Origin: Limanda limanda
Taxonomy: Eukaryota > Chordata > Actinopteri > Pleuronectiformes > Pleuronectidae
NCBI RefSeq assembly: GCF_963576545.1
Contig: NC_083655.1
Location: 21,436,204 to 21,500,203, forward strand
Length of the DNA: 64,000 nucleotides
Reading direction: 5' to 3'
A program made the translations under genes and the position numbers. Shown piece by piece: positions 1 to 11,500 of the stretch (positions within the stretch are counted from its first letter, which is position 1; each line of letters starts with the position of its first letter). Under the pieces are notes generated by a model. The model saw nothing but the letters and a program-made list of their open reading frames with translations. It searched no databases and had not been told where the DNA came from.

Positions 1-595
1 CTATCAAGCTCCTCTCCTGTGTAATCATCTCCCATTTTCAGTTCAGGAGGCAGACACCATCTGTACGTTTAAGAGTAGTCTTAAAAACTTCCTTTACGAT
101 AAAGCTTATAGCTAGAGTCGGTCCAGGCTTGTCTTAGACCTGCTCTTAGTTATGCTGCTTTGGGTCTAGAATATCGGGGGACACATGACACATGGAGCTT
201 CTCTTCCCAGCTTCTCCTTCCTCTTCTCAATCGTTATCACATCAAAGAAATTAATATCTCATCAAAACATGTTACTGACTTGACCCCTTCCCCGGAGTCC
301 CTTTGCCTTATCGTCCGCAGATCCAGGGCCAGGGCTGCGGCCACATAGTTGATTATGATGGTGGGTCGCAAATCAGAGAACGTGATCGTAATGGTAGATC
401 CTGTATGGTGGATTCTGTATCATTCTAGCTGAGCGTGATAATAATGCTGAGTTGTTACATGTTACTCACTTGGCTTTTTCCCTGGATTCATTGTGCCTTA
501 TTGTTTGCAGATCTAGGATTATTGCTCTGGCCACAACATGGATCTTGATGGTGGGTCATAGATTGGGATCATTGACCATAGATCATGACGGTGTA
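1..595 (-). repeat. Fish interspersed repeat (unnamed family A), fragments
   Basis: Matches the far half of the family copy at 41661-42560 in reverse orientation: shared blocks include GGGGACACATGACACATGGAG, TTATCACATCAAA, and the segment from ACATGTTACTGACTTGACC to the GGCCGCGG-like part. A second, shorter echo (452-540) repeats the ACATGTTACT...CTGGATTC...CTTATTG block, so two overlapping copies abut. No function; I do not know the family name. Confidence 0.6.
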
Positions 596-1052
596 TTGCG
601 AAATGAATCAAATCAATCAAATTGTATTTGTATAGCCTATATTCACAATTTTGACTCATGGGGCTTTAACAAGGTGTGACATCCTCTGCCCTTAACCATC
701 GACAAGAGTAAGGAAAAACTACAAAAAAAAACTTTGAACAGGGTAAAAAGAACGTAGAAACCTCAGAGAGAGCCACATGTGAGGGATCCCTCTGCCAGGA
801 CGGACAGAAGTGCAATAGATGTCACTTGTAGAGGAGAACATCAGAAAAGGATTTACAGCATTGATTAGAATAAACACTTTGTAGCATAATGGAAGGTAAA
901 TTAATTAATGGATTATTGTCATTAATGGTCGAGTATCTGAGGAGAAATATTGTATATCAAGCAGTCTTGTTGTAATCATAGTCCACGGTCATCAGCCACC
1001 ACTATCAGGATCCCCCATTACGATCAGATGCCGTCATAGTCCACATTGATTG
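596..1052 (+). repeat. Family A repeat, left arm of a fold-back pair
   Basis: Begins ATCAAATCAATCAAATTG...TATTTGTATAGCC and contains the diagnostic blocks AAGAGTAAGGAAAAACTAC, CAGAGAGAGCCACATG, AGGACGGACAGAAGTGCAAT and ATCAAGCAGTC..GTTGTAATCATAGTCC. The same blocks recur inverted at 1905-2375. Confidence 0.75.
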
Positions 1053-1060
1053 TGATAGTG

Positions 1061-1738
1061 CAGGGATTCCCAAAGTCTGGTGCGTGCGCATGCTGCCTCT
1101 AGGGGCTGCGCGAGAGAAACAATTTAATGGTGCTCCCTCCCCCTCCCTCTCCCTCTCTCTCTCTCTCTTGCTGCAGGCTGAGCCACCTGAGCTACTCTAG
1201 AAAATCCTCAAATGGATCATCTTTTGTATCCATATCTGTTGCTGAGCCGACGCATGTGCCACTCTTTGTCATTTATGTGGTGGATCGTGTTCAACTTTAT
1301 TGTAATTTGATTTAGATTAATGGTGTTCCAATTTCCGAAACCGCTGTATGGTTAATTGTAAATTAAATTAGATGCCATTTTCCTTTAATGTGGCTGAAAA
1401 AGCATTTTTCCCCATGTTCTCTCATGATGGGCGAATCTGAGCCCTTGCGTGTGTCCTCGCCATCCTCTTTGCTCTTTGAAGTGACGGCTTGTGTAACTTT
1501 GTTGAAATTTAATGAAACTTTGTTGCAGTGTTTCATTCGAATGCAACGCATTGTTGCGATCTCTTGATTATTTTGTTATGTGTGTACTGATCATGTGTTC
1601 ATGAGTAAAGATGATGTATTTAATGCGGCTATAAATAGGCTCTGTTAGGTTTTTATTTTTTGAAGGTGTAAGGGATTGCGGGATGCATGAAACCGGTCGG
1701 GATGTAGAAGGGGTGCGTAAAACGTTTGGGAACCGGTA
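1061..1738 (+). mobile_element. Non-autonomous hAT-type DNA transposon (678 bp)
   Basis: Termini CAGGGATTCCCAAAG... and ...AACGTTTGGGAACCGGTA are imperfect inverted repeats, flanked by identical 8 bp direct repeats TGATAGTG at 1053-1060 and 1739-1746, the target duplication expected of hAT elements. No transposase frame inside; it holds a CT-rich tract near 1135-1170. It sits inside family A repeat DNA, so it is younger than that repeat. Confidence 0.75.
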
Positions 1739-1746
1739 TGATAGTG

Positions 1747-2380
1747 GATCGTAATCGTGGTGGCACCTGATCGTGGATAGTGGTGGTGGATTGTGATCAT
1801 GGTGGCAGCTGATGGTGGATCATAATGGTGGATTGCAGATCGTGATGGTGGATCCTGACTCTGGATCTTGATTGTGGATCGTGGTGGTGGATTGTGATCC
1901 TGGTGGCGGCTAACCGTGGACTATAATTACAACATGACTGCTTGATATACAACATGCCTACTCACATACTCTACCATTACCGGCAATAACTCCTCCATTT
2001 TAATTGTCATTGCTGCTCCCTTAATTTCTATCAGACATTTTTCTTCTGTATAAATACTTTAAACATTGACAAACCTTCACATTATGTTAAAAACTGTTTA
2101 TTCTAATCAATGCTGTAAATACTCTTTTTTTTCTGATGTTCTCCTTTACACGTGGCATCTACTGCACTTCTGTCCGTCCTGGCAGAGGGATCCCTGACAT
2201 GTGGCTCTCTCTGACGTTTCTATGTTCTTTTTACACTGTTAAAAGGTTTTGTTTTTTGTTTTTCCTTACTCTTGTTGGGGGTTAAGGGCAGAGGATGTAA
2301 CACCTAGTTAAAGGCTTACGAGACTAATTGTAATTTGTGAATATGGGCTATACAAATACAATTTGATTGCGGGGCAATAT
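1747..2380 (-). repeat. Family A repeat, right arm of the fold-back pair
   Basis: Reverse-oriented copy: ends ...CACATGTGGCTCTCTCTGAC-like, CTTACTCTTGTTGGGGGTTAAGG, ..GGCTATACAAATACAATTTGATT. The inner part (1747-1910) is a degenerate series of GATCGTGGTGGTGGATT-like units. Pairs with 596-1052. Confidence 0.72.
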
Positions 2381-2514
2381 GGTGGTCGTCAAAAATGATC
2401 ATGGTCATGCCGATATACTGTACAATGAGTCGATAACGTAATTATCATGACACCAAAAGTAAAGTGTTTTGACTTAATCTGATTTAATATGACCAAGACA
2501 ATAAATGGTATGTA

Positions 2515-2758
2515 TATATAAAGTGCTTTTCTAGTCTTGATGACCATTCAAAGCGCTTTACAGCACAGTTTGCCACTCACACACACAATCATACAGTGCA
2601 TCTATTAGCAGCACTTGCTTTTCTATGAGGGGCAATTCAGGGTTCAGCATCTTTCCAAAGGACGCATCGGCATGCAGATGGGGAAGACTGGGATCAAACT
2701 ACCGAAATTCTGGTTGGAGGACGACCGCTCTACCCCTCAGCCACAGCCACCACAATAC
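2515..2758 (-). repeat. tRNA-headed SINE, near full length
   Basis: Reverse orientation: tail TATATAAAGTGCTTTTCTAG at 2515 and tRNA-like head at 2700-2758, where the complement reads GGTGGCTGTGGCTGAGGGG..AGCGGTCGTCC and a B-box-like segment near GGGATCAAAC. Same family as 43283-43490. Confidence 0.8.
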
Positions 2759-2759
2759 A

Positions 2760-4255
2760 AAAAGTTTAAAGGACAAGATTCTTTAAATATGGATAAAACT
2801 CACATGACCTCACAAGACTAACATCTGTGACACAGTAAACACTCTTTATCACATTAAAGTGAGCTGAGGAGAGAATTACAACCTACTAAAACCATTGCCA
2901 TATTAGTGGGGTCACAGGCCTCAGTCCCCATCTTCGTGTGCACTGTGTTATCCAGTCCACTTCCTGTTTTATTTGGAAGTTTACTAACATTTCCTGTTCT
3001 TGGAGTTTCTTCTTCCTGGTTACTATAGCCATCACACACCTGCACCGGATAAGACGACTGTCCCTGCTTTTACCACCAAGAAACCCTTTTAAAATGTGTG
3101 TCCTTCCCTTCGTTCCCTGCCCGATTGTCTTGTGTGTGTTTGGAGTCCAGTGCTTCTCCTGCTGTGTCTGAAATCATCCTCTCACTCACTCACTCCTACT
3201 TCATAGAAATCTATGTAGAGAACTCTATAGTGCGATTATTGGCAAAAGTAAAAAAAAACATTTACTTTACACTTAGTATAAATACTTTCAGGTCAAACAC
3301 ATGTCGAATGACCATGTTTAAAGGTAGAAACATACCTGTTTGCTGCAGTTTGTACTGTGTCACTCATATTTGCATTAGTACGACAGGTCAGCTTTTCAAT
3401 CTGCCTTCTCTCCTTTTGGTCAGGAGCGAAGTGCATGATGGTATATATTGCTTGTTATTGAGCGTGGGTTGTACATTACTTTTCCAGATCATTGTGGGGA
3501 ACAATGACTCGAAAAATTCACTACATTCAGACAGCACACAAAATGGCAAACTCACTGTGTAGTGGATTATATAGTGATTAGTAAGGACAAAGGCCTTGTG
3601 CTGCTTCCCTGTTTATCACTTATTGTGTACGATCATTGGACTGTATGTAAAGTCTATGTTTAACCTGAACCATAGTCTTCTTTGTGGTCTCATCTCAAGG
3701 GATGGGTATGGAGCTCTGTACTTTCGAGGGTACCAACCGCATTACGTCTGTAATCAGTCCCAAATTTTGGTACCGGTGAGTGCATCCGGGTGAGAGGGTA
3801 TACATGAGTGAGAGTGAAAGAGAGAGTATATGTTAGATAAAGAGCAAGAGAGATTAATGTGACTCACCCCTTGGACAGGATCAAGCCAAGATCATTTATA
3901 ATCAGTCCACACAGTCAGAACGATGGCGAGTCAATATGCAGACACCCAGGGAGCCATGCACAGCTCCACTATGTTCGTTTACAGTGTTCATTTGGGACTT
4001 TTTTTTACGATGCCTCGTTATTCTCTATGCAGGAAAACATTTTTGTTGAGCAGAGAGCGTAAAGTATCAAAAAAAAGTTGCGTACCCAACCCTTCTCATC
4101 TGACTCCAGACCTGCAGGATCCAGATCTGACACTAATCATCAACAATAACAATTGTAATGATAGTTAGAATAAGAATAATTCACCCCCACTGTCCCATCT
4201 CTCTCTTCCTTCCCTTCTCCACCTCTCCTCACTTTCCCATTTTTCTCCGCTCACC
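2760..4255. other. No recognised gene or repeat
   Basis: AT-rich unique-looking DNA. Open frames up to 154 codons (3098-3562) have no recognisable motif and unlikely composition for protein. A short GA-rich patch lies near 3800-3855. Confidence 0.5.
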
Positions 4256-4400
4256 ACAACCTGTCGAGGAAGATGGCCACTCACACTTAGTCCAGTCCCC
4301 TTTTAAAAAGGGAGATTTTGGGGGGTTTCTCTTTAATTTTCTATACGGTCTCGACCTAACTATGTAAAGTGCCTTGAGATAATGTAGGTTAGGTCCCTGC
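4256..4400 (+). repeat. Teleost 3'-tail-type interspersed repeat fragment
   Basis: Contains ACCTGTCGAGG.AGATGGCC, AAAAGGGAGATTTTG and GTAAAGTGCCTTGAGATAATG, blocks of a very abundant fish repeat tail. Truncated at both ends. Confidence 0.6.
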
Positions 4401-5149
4401 AACATCTTCTAAGGGGCTGTGACAACTACACAATAAAGAAAGAGCCAGACTGCATGTATTGTAAGGAACATGTTATAGAACCTGCTCAATCCCACTGAGA
4501 ACCAACCAGTAAAACCGTCCTACACATTGTTACTAACAAAGGCTTGCAGACCTAGATATCCATTAGAACTTGGCATCACTGGGCCACAAGGCCAAAGAAA
4601 ACAGTAAAGGGGCATCATTGTGTGCAAGCGATAATGACTAAAGATAACAACTTAAATTCTCTTCATTAGCTGTTTGCATTTTCCTTTCATTTTCCCCCAT
4701 GCATTAGTCAGATTTTTTTAATACGGGCTTATACACTTTAGATGCAACTCAAAGCACCTTTCCATTAGACTTTCTGTACTTGTTAAATATCTTCCAATGC
4801 CTCACAGAGCTATTCTTTAAATATGGATATATATTAACCCAAATTCAAGTCTGAGCACAGAAGCAGCTTTCACTGAAGCAAACTCAGCACCTCTGCTCTG
4901 TATGCTACTATCCTGTGACCGGCTACAGCACTCAGCATTCAAACTTCTTGACGGTGTTAAGTTCAATGACTGGACTTTAGGTGTCCACATGTGTAATGTG
5001 TCACGTTATTGCAGCTAAAAAAAAAACAGTTTCTTCCCTCGTTGAGGTTCAGTTTAAAAATCAGAGAAGCAGGCAGAAGAGCAAAGCTGTGTTTGTTCAG
5101 TTGTTTCTATAAGGATCACTAACCTGACGACGGACAGTGGGTACTGAAA

Positions 5150-5525
5150 GCTTTATGACTTCAGTGAGGGATACACTGCTGCATATCCTGCCGGTGGCGG
5201 AGGAGATGAGCGGGCTGCAGCTCAGATGAAGGACACAGGGGGAGAGACTCCTACCTCGGACAGCTCCAGGAGTTAGTGCCGCCTCTCAGGAGTGTCAGCG
5301 GGTGAAACAGCAGCATCAGCAGCCAAAGTTCACCCGAGTGACAGCCACACTGTCCGCTGCGTGCAGATCGCCCGCGATTATCCGGCAGCTCCAGCTTCAG
5401 CCCGCAACACTTTTCCGCATCTTGGTTATTTTAATGAGGCTACAGGATACCATGGTGCTGCGTGCACGAGGGTTCCGCTGCTACCACGCATGCGCCTGCT
5501 CAGGTCGGTCTCTGCTGGACAGAGG
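5150..5525 (+). other. GC-rich block ending in a splice-donor-like site; possible non-coding first exon
   Basis: A CpG-rich island in AT-rich DNA, about 3 kb upstream of the plppr4 start. It ends GACAGAG then GTGAGT at 5525, a strong donor match. An NRF1-like ACGCATGCGCC occurs near 5488-5498. Open frames here are short and resemble nothing I know. It could be an alternative plppr4 leader exon, the promoter of a non-coding RNA, or the start of a gene running the other way. Confidence 0.35.
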
Positions 5526-7886
5526 TGAGTGCTGCATAATGTCAGAGATAAGGTAACTCATCCAAACTAAACACGTGCAAAACCAAATACAACTCACCAC
5601 TTTGAACACATCAGTATGTGTTATTGTGAGCTTGGGAGAGGAGCGACAGTATTATGTTAAAACATAGAAATTTAAAATTATTTTCAAAATATATAATTGC
5701 TGCTATTACTGTTTTATATAGACAACTGTTTTGTAGCCTACCCCAACTGACACATTGTCATGAAGTTTAAACAGCATCTCTCTACAAGAGTTTCAAACAA
5801 AACAGATGATTATAATCTCCATGGATTTCTTGCATGACGGATGTATTGGACTGTGTTAGTTTTAGCCAGGTAACTGCAAAGCATAGATTGTAAAGACTAA
5901 ACATGACAACTCTCCAAAGTGAAACAAAACATTTTTATAGGCACTGGTGGCTGGCTGCATCACTGGTCCAAACCCCCACTCCCTCCATGTTAGTGGAAGG
6001 GACATGGGCCAAACTAAAAAGTCAAATAGATTTTTCCAGAAGATGGTTTGCCACACACAGTCTCAACACCAGGACCCCCCTGACTATAGACAGGGATCAT
6101 TCATATAACCAACTCCAGACGCAATACAGATGATAACTCCACAATCACTACCACATAGACTCTGGCTCTAAGTGATGTCATCCACAAAATATAGCAGAGG
6201 CTTAATTTTTTTTACAGTGGAAAAAAGTGGAGCTGCGTCATGCATTTGTATTTATGCCAGCAAATTAGTGTGTGTGTATGTGTGTTTTTTATTACCAAGC
6301 AACTCAGTTCTAATTGTTTTACTCATCTGTATCTGACAAATATTTTAGTGTTGCTATACTTTTATATTTTATAAGATATATCGTTAACTTTTTTCTTGAC
6401 AAGGTGAATCTTTACATTGAAGCATTTTACTAAACATGTAAAATAGAGAGCACAGGATAACTTTCTTATATGCTGTATGTCGGGCACATGTTTTTGACCT
6501 AAACACTTTGATATGTAACGTCATGTGTTTGAACTTCACTCTGTATCTGTTCTGTTAGTAGTTATAAGAGTCCTATTACACAAACTGTGACTTACTGTGC
6601 ACTTGGTGTCCTCTTACCGTCATGGAGCAGTGGGAAGAAACCTTGGCAAGCAGCTAGTGTGTCAGAGCTGAGCGGTTACACCTCTGTTCCTCTGTGATGA
6701 CAGCTTCCTTCATCACAGCAACACACACTGAAATGTTGACAGTGACACACATTAATTATCATTCAACTGTATGGTGTTATGAAGACAGATGCAGCTATTT
6801 ACTTTACATATTCATGAGAACTTGTGTAAAATATCAAGAGCATTATCAATTTGGGTTTATATAACTATCCCAGAACTGTTCTACATTGCAGGACACGTCA
6901 ATAAAACCACATCATATGTATCAAGCCAGAGGTCAATGATTCTCAATGTCTACTGAAAAATCTCTTATCTGCCAAATATTGACAGAGGCATGTGAGTGTA
7001 TATGTTTTGGCCAACACTGTTTTACAATGTGGTGATAATAATTTTTTCAATTCTCAATGCTTTTGCGTTGCAGTTTGTGTTTTTTTAATTTAATATAATA
7101 AATTGAAATAAAAAATTTCAAATTGACAAACTCAATATGTGCTCTCTGTGTCTTTGCATGATCAATGCAATCAAACAGTATCGTTCATTGTGGTTTTGTA
7201 GTTTATTCAGATTTTTTTGCATCAATTTTTTGCTTCCCCCTGTTGCTCTGTGTGATTTGTAGAATTTGCATGTTGATCTCTTGGATTTTGTTGTCATTTC
7301 AGCTTCTTACTACTCAATGTTAACCTGTCACTTTATTGATTTTAGACACATCCTGCAATCCTCATCAAAAGGCTACAGGCAGAAAAACACTTTACATTCA
7401 CATAGCTCATGATTAATGTTGTTGTTTGAGGGGCTAAATTTGGTTATATGCTATGTGTGTGTCTATGAGATTAGAATAACCATAAAATAATACATGAACA
7501 TGATATTTTTAATATATAATTATAATATCCAATATGCTTGTTAAATATACTGGATAATATACTTCAATAGCCTTCTTTCCACAACTGGGGGTTGTCCACA
7601 TGGTTTCTTAGATAGAAATAAAACATTAAACATATCAGAGGAGTGTTTCAAATGTATCGGGCATGAGAATCAAACTGGTGAATTGCTATTTTTAAAAATT
7701 ATGATCAACATTGCTTGATGCATGGACCCAAGGGGAGAACTGTCTTAGTAAACTGGCTTCTTTATGGCTTTATGGATGTTATGTTGAATATAAGGGGAAC
7801 ACAGGAGAAACTTGGGGCCAAAAATGTCTCTATTCTAGAGGTGCCTGCATATTCACCAACATGTGCCAAAAGGACATAGACACAGA
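5526..7886. other. No recognised gene; AT-rich intergenic or leader-intron DNA
   Basis: Nothing with coding character. Contains poly-A/T rich stretches near 7080-7130 and ordinary unique sequence. If the 5525 donor is used, this would be intron. Confidence 0.45.
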
Positions 7887-8053
7887 CAGGGCCGGGTCTA
7901 GGCAGGGGCAAGAGGGGGCCTGGCCCCCTCAAATAAATTTTGTGCCCCCTCAAACTAAATCCCAATTTATAATAATAATAATATAATAAAGCACAATGCC
8001 CCCTCAAGATTTGTGGCTGCCCCCTCATACATGCCTGTCTAGACCCGGCCCTG
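7887..8053. mobile_element. 167 bp hAT MITE with intact target duplication
   Basis: Starts CAGGGCCGGGTCTAGGCAGG and ends TGTCTAGACCCGGCCCTG, near-perfect inverted termini, with direct repeats GACACAGA at 7879-7886 and 8054-8061. No coding capacity. It lies about 60 bp upstream of the plppr4 GC-rich promoter block. Confidence 0.88.
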
Positions 8054-8109
8054 GACACAGAAAACAGTGTAACACCGACATGTTTGCTTGCCGTGACTGT
8101 CATCAATCC

Positions 8110-8467
8110 AATCTATCAACTACTCCATAGTGCGCCTGCGCTCCCTCTCCTGCCCCTCCTCCTCCTCCTCCCCCTCCGTCGGTGGGGCTTCACAGTGTGG
8201 CTCGGGTCTGAACCTGACAGCTCGTCGGTGAACGTGCACACACTGCACAGAACCGGGTCAGTCCTTCTCCCCAGCAGAGCTTTTGGGGCTGTGCAGATCC
8301 GAGTATCGGGAGTGCGGACTGGATACAGTGCCACCGTCAGTGTCGGAATCCGCGTCCACACGGCGGCATGGAGCGCTCCTGATCCCGGCACGAAGCCTGG
8401 AAGACCTTAGCCTTTCTCCCCTCGTCGCATCTCGTATCTGTTTGGATATTTGGAGCGAGGCCTGACC
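8110..8467 (+). promoter_or_regulatory. plppr4: GC-rich promoter / 5' leader region of plppr4
   Basis: The 350 bp before the start codon is markedly GC- and CpG-rich against AT-rich surroundings, with a pyrimidine tract (CTCCTCCTCCTCC) near 8150-8180. This looks like a CpG-island promoter continuing into the 5' UTR of exon 1. No TATA box is evident. The transcription start cannot be fixed from sequence. Open frames crossing this block in several frames are side effects of GC richness. Confidence 0.7.
8368..8382 (+). promoter_or_regulatory. Short upstream ORF (4 codons) in the plppr4 leader
   Basis: ATG GAG CGC TCC TGA, 85 bp before the plppr4 start codon and ending well before it. The ATG sits in GGCATGG, a moderately strong context. 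It is the only ATG I see between 8116 and the start codon. If the transcript begins upstream of it, it could dampen translation; that is inference. Confidence 0.4.
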
Positions 8468-8539
8468 ATGTCTGCCAGGGAGAAGGGGATCCTGACCAAA
8501 GACAGTGTCAGCCTGCTGCCCTGTTTCTATTTCGTGGAG
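8468..8539 (+). CDS. plppr4: plppr4 coding exon 1
   Basis: Encodes residues 1-24, ending CFYFVE, then donor GTGGGT at 8540. The ATG has A at -3 (GACCATG), a good Kozak context, and matches the family's N-terminus. An in-frame TTG upstream is not needed to explain the start. The following intron is about 15.1 kb, the largest in the gene. Confidence 0.95.
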
Positions 8540-11500
8540 GTGGGTTCATGCTTCTCATTCATAACCTCATTCATCAGCAGACTACTTCAGCATCGCGAGG
8601 ATGTAGGTGCTGTTGTGTGTCACTATCACTACAATTCATTATGCTACTATAGATAATCATGTCTATTAAGTGTCTCTTCATATGGAGATAACGTTAATAT
8701 AGAATTGTTTAAAAAAAAATAATGTCAACATGAAAACGCATTGCACTCATTATGTAAAGTACATTTGCATAACGTGTATTTATGTGATTTTATTCTCATA
8801 CGAACTTGAGTGTACATAACATTGTACCATTCTGTAACCTTCTCATATAGCTGAATTTGCAGTAAAGAAATCCCATGCATTTTACAAAGGGCCTATCTCC
8901 TGTATGTTGCTTTTGTATAGTAGGCCTATATTCATTTGCCCCAAAAGCCTATATTAAAACCTGTTATGTAACAGATAGATAATATATATTCATACACTCA
9001 GTTTAGAAATTTGTGTCTTGAACATGGACACAGCGAAAGAAGTGGATAGGGATACAACCACACACATACTCAAACACACACCAATAACAGCAATGACATA
9101 CACAAACACTATTTTAACTTCCAATAGACGACCGAAAATAACACAATGACACAAATTAATTTCATATTATGAAAAAAGGAACAATTAGATCAGACTAGAA
9201 GATTTCCTTTTACTCTTTGAGATCCCAGTTTTAAACATATATTTTGATCATTTGCATCTTATTAAGAGTGCAGTGCAACAAAAGCTGCAAATGGCAGCAG
9301 CATCATCAAATGGTTTTACACACAAAATGACTCAAGACATTAACAGTTTGTGCAACAATGTGCACAATACCTAATGCTAACATGATGAGGAAATTTCAGC
9401 AAGCAGCCATGAATATGATTTTGTACTGATAGGATAGTGCAGCCATGAATGATGTGAAATACAGGACTTGGTGGTAACAGGGTTATTTAGTATGAGGTCA
9501 CTCAGCCAGACTCCACTGTTGATGTTTCCTTTTTTGTCATTTCCTTTTAAGGAATATCCAGCAGAAAGATTCATTGGAAAATCATTCAAATTGACTGATG
9601 ATTTAAGCCATTTAAATAAAGATAGCACGAAGCTTGTGGTGACTGTCACTCCTTTCCCCTGCTGTGCACTTTATGCATGCTCTAATTCACCAGTGGCCTG
9701 TGGCTCTCCAATCAAACTGGCATCATACATTATAGATTTGCCTCTAATATTGTATGATGGATGCTGTTGGGAGGCCTGCATCATTCCAGTGGATTCTTCT
9801 CTCTGATGTGACTTGGACAGGGAATTCTCTCAGTTTTTTTGTGTTTTGTTTACGAGATATTGCATTTACCTTTCAATGCTCCATGACTGCATTTAATATC
9901 CAGGAACCAAAAAATTTAAGCTATTTATAGTTTTAATTTGGGATGCCATGTGTATTGTAAATGGCCCAGGGAAGTGCTGTACTAACAGTCAATCTGTTGA
10001 CCAAGTCGAGCATGTCTTCTTTTACTTCAACTGATAAACTACAGCAGAGGTCGGCAACTGTGTCAAACCGTCAGTTAAAATCGCTGCCAATTTAATCATT
10101 TTTATTTCATCAACTCTGTCATGGTAACAACATTCACAGAAGCACTTCCTGTACAGCAATTTGTCTTGAAAGTATGCCTTTCTTGTCTTGATGACTGCTT
10201 AATGCGCTTTACAGTACAGTTTTTGTCAATAAACCATTCACACGCATTCATACAGTGCATCTATGTGCAGCACTTTTCTCTATGTGGATACTTCGTTTTG
10301 TTGGTTCAATGCTTTATATTGAATAGAATTACAGAGCTCTTATTATGAAAAGCTGCAGTTTTGGGACTGAAGATGGTGATGGAGGCTAACAGACCTCTGA
10401 AATAGATGACATGCAATGTCAAAAAAAAATCAAAGCCGTTCAATAATCATTCAAACTTACATGAAAACCACATATTTGAACAGGAACAAAGCAAATTCAG
10501 TTTCATCTAATGAAAAACATTGACTCTTCACTGCAGATCAATCAGGTGTGATGAACACAAAGTTTCCTAATTTCACTCTGCCCATGGACTGTGCGAGACA
10601 CAACAGTAAAAGTCTAAATGTCTAACAGCTGAGGCCTTCATTTGGCATCATCATCATTATCGTCGACAGATTAGATAATATCCATCATCATCAACATGAC
10701 AATATGCTGCACAATATTGAATGTTTATGAATATTGGACTTAAATTCATCCAGTAGCATTAGAATTCCCTTCATATGAAAGGTAAAGGTTCTTGGTGTGC
10801 AAACAGGAATTTCCAAACATGTTCACAAAATTAACTTCATGTTGTTCTCACTGTAGCCACTTTTGTATTAGTGTACTTTTAATTATAAGCAGCAGAAGTA
10901 GTAGCGAGGGTAGTTGTGTTAATTGTGTCTGTCTGAAAACAATAATCGGGTGTCCATGTAAATACCTAACATAACAGGTTTTAAGTGGTGGAGGGAAATA
11001 ACCCACACACTTACCTGAAGTTAATGAGCCTTCAGCTGCCTTCAGTTGAGTTAATCAAGAAAGTAATCTTCCAACATAGGGATGTTTTCAGTTCAATCTT
11101 CTTTTTTCTTTCTCTGTCCTCTATCACAGATGTGAAATGAAAAATTGGGGAACAAAAATAAGGATTGTTTGTACCTTGACAAAAAACTTGATTTAACTTT
11201 GATAATTTCTGTATCCTCATGTTTGCTTCAGATCAAGCCAAGAAAAGTAATTTTTCAGACAAGGTGAACTGTGGATTCCCCCTCCCCATCACTCACATTT
11301 AGAGCACAATAGGAAGAGGACAATTTAATATGTAGTTTGAATAGGTGGGATGCTTAGAGTAAGCATTTACCAGTTTAAGGTTTCAATAAATCACCTAAGT
11401 GTCACTAATGTAAGAGACTGGACACGCTGAAATTCTTTACTTCTAATCAGTTACGAGCCTGATTTACAGCGGAGGAAGAGCAACTGCAGATATGATCTGT

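Noticed and set aside
3098..3562. 154-codon ORF
   Set aside because: No motif, no splice context and odd composition; looks like chance.
5292..5556. Overlapping 78- and 84-codon ORFs
   Set aside because: Both lie in a GC-rich block, resemble no protein I know and run through a probable splice donor; treated as a non-coding exon candidate instead.
8084..8410. 108-codon ORF before plppr4
   Set aside because: Several overlapping frames on both strands are open simply because the CpG-rich leader lacks stops; no homology recognised.
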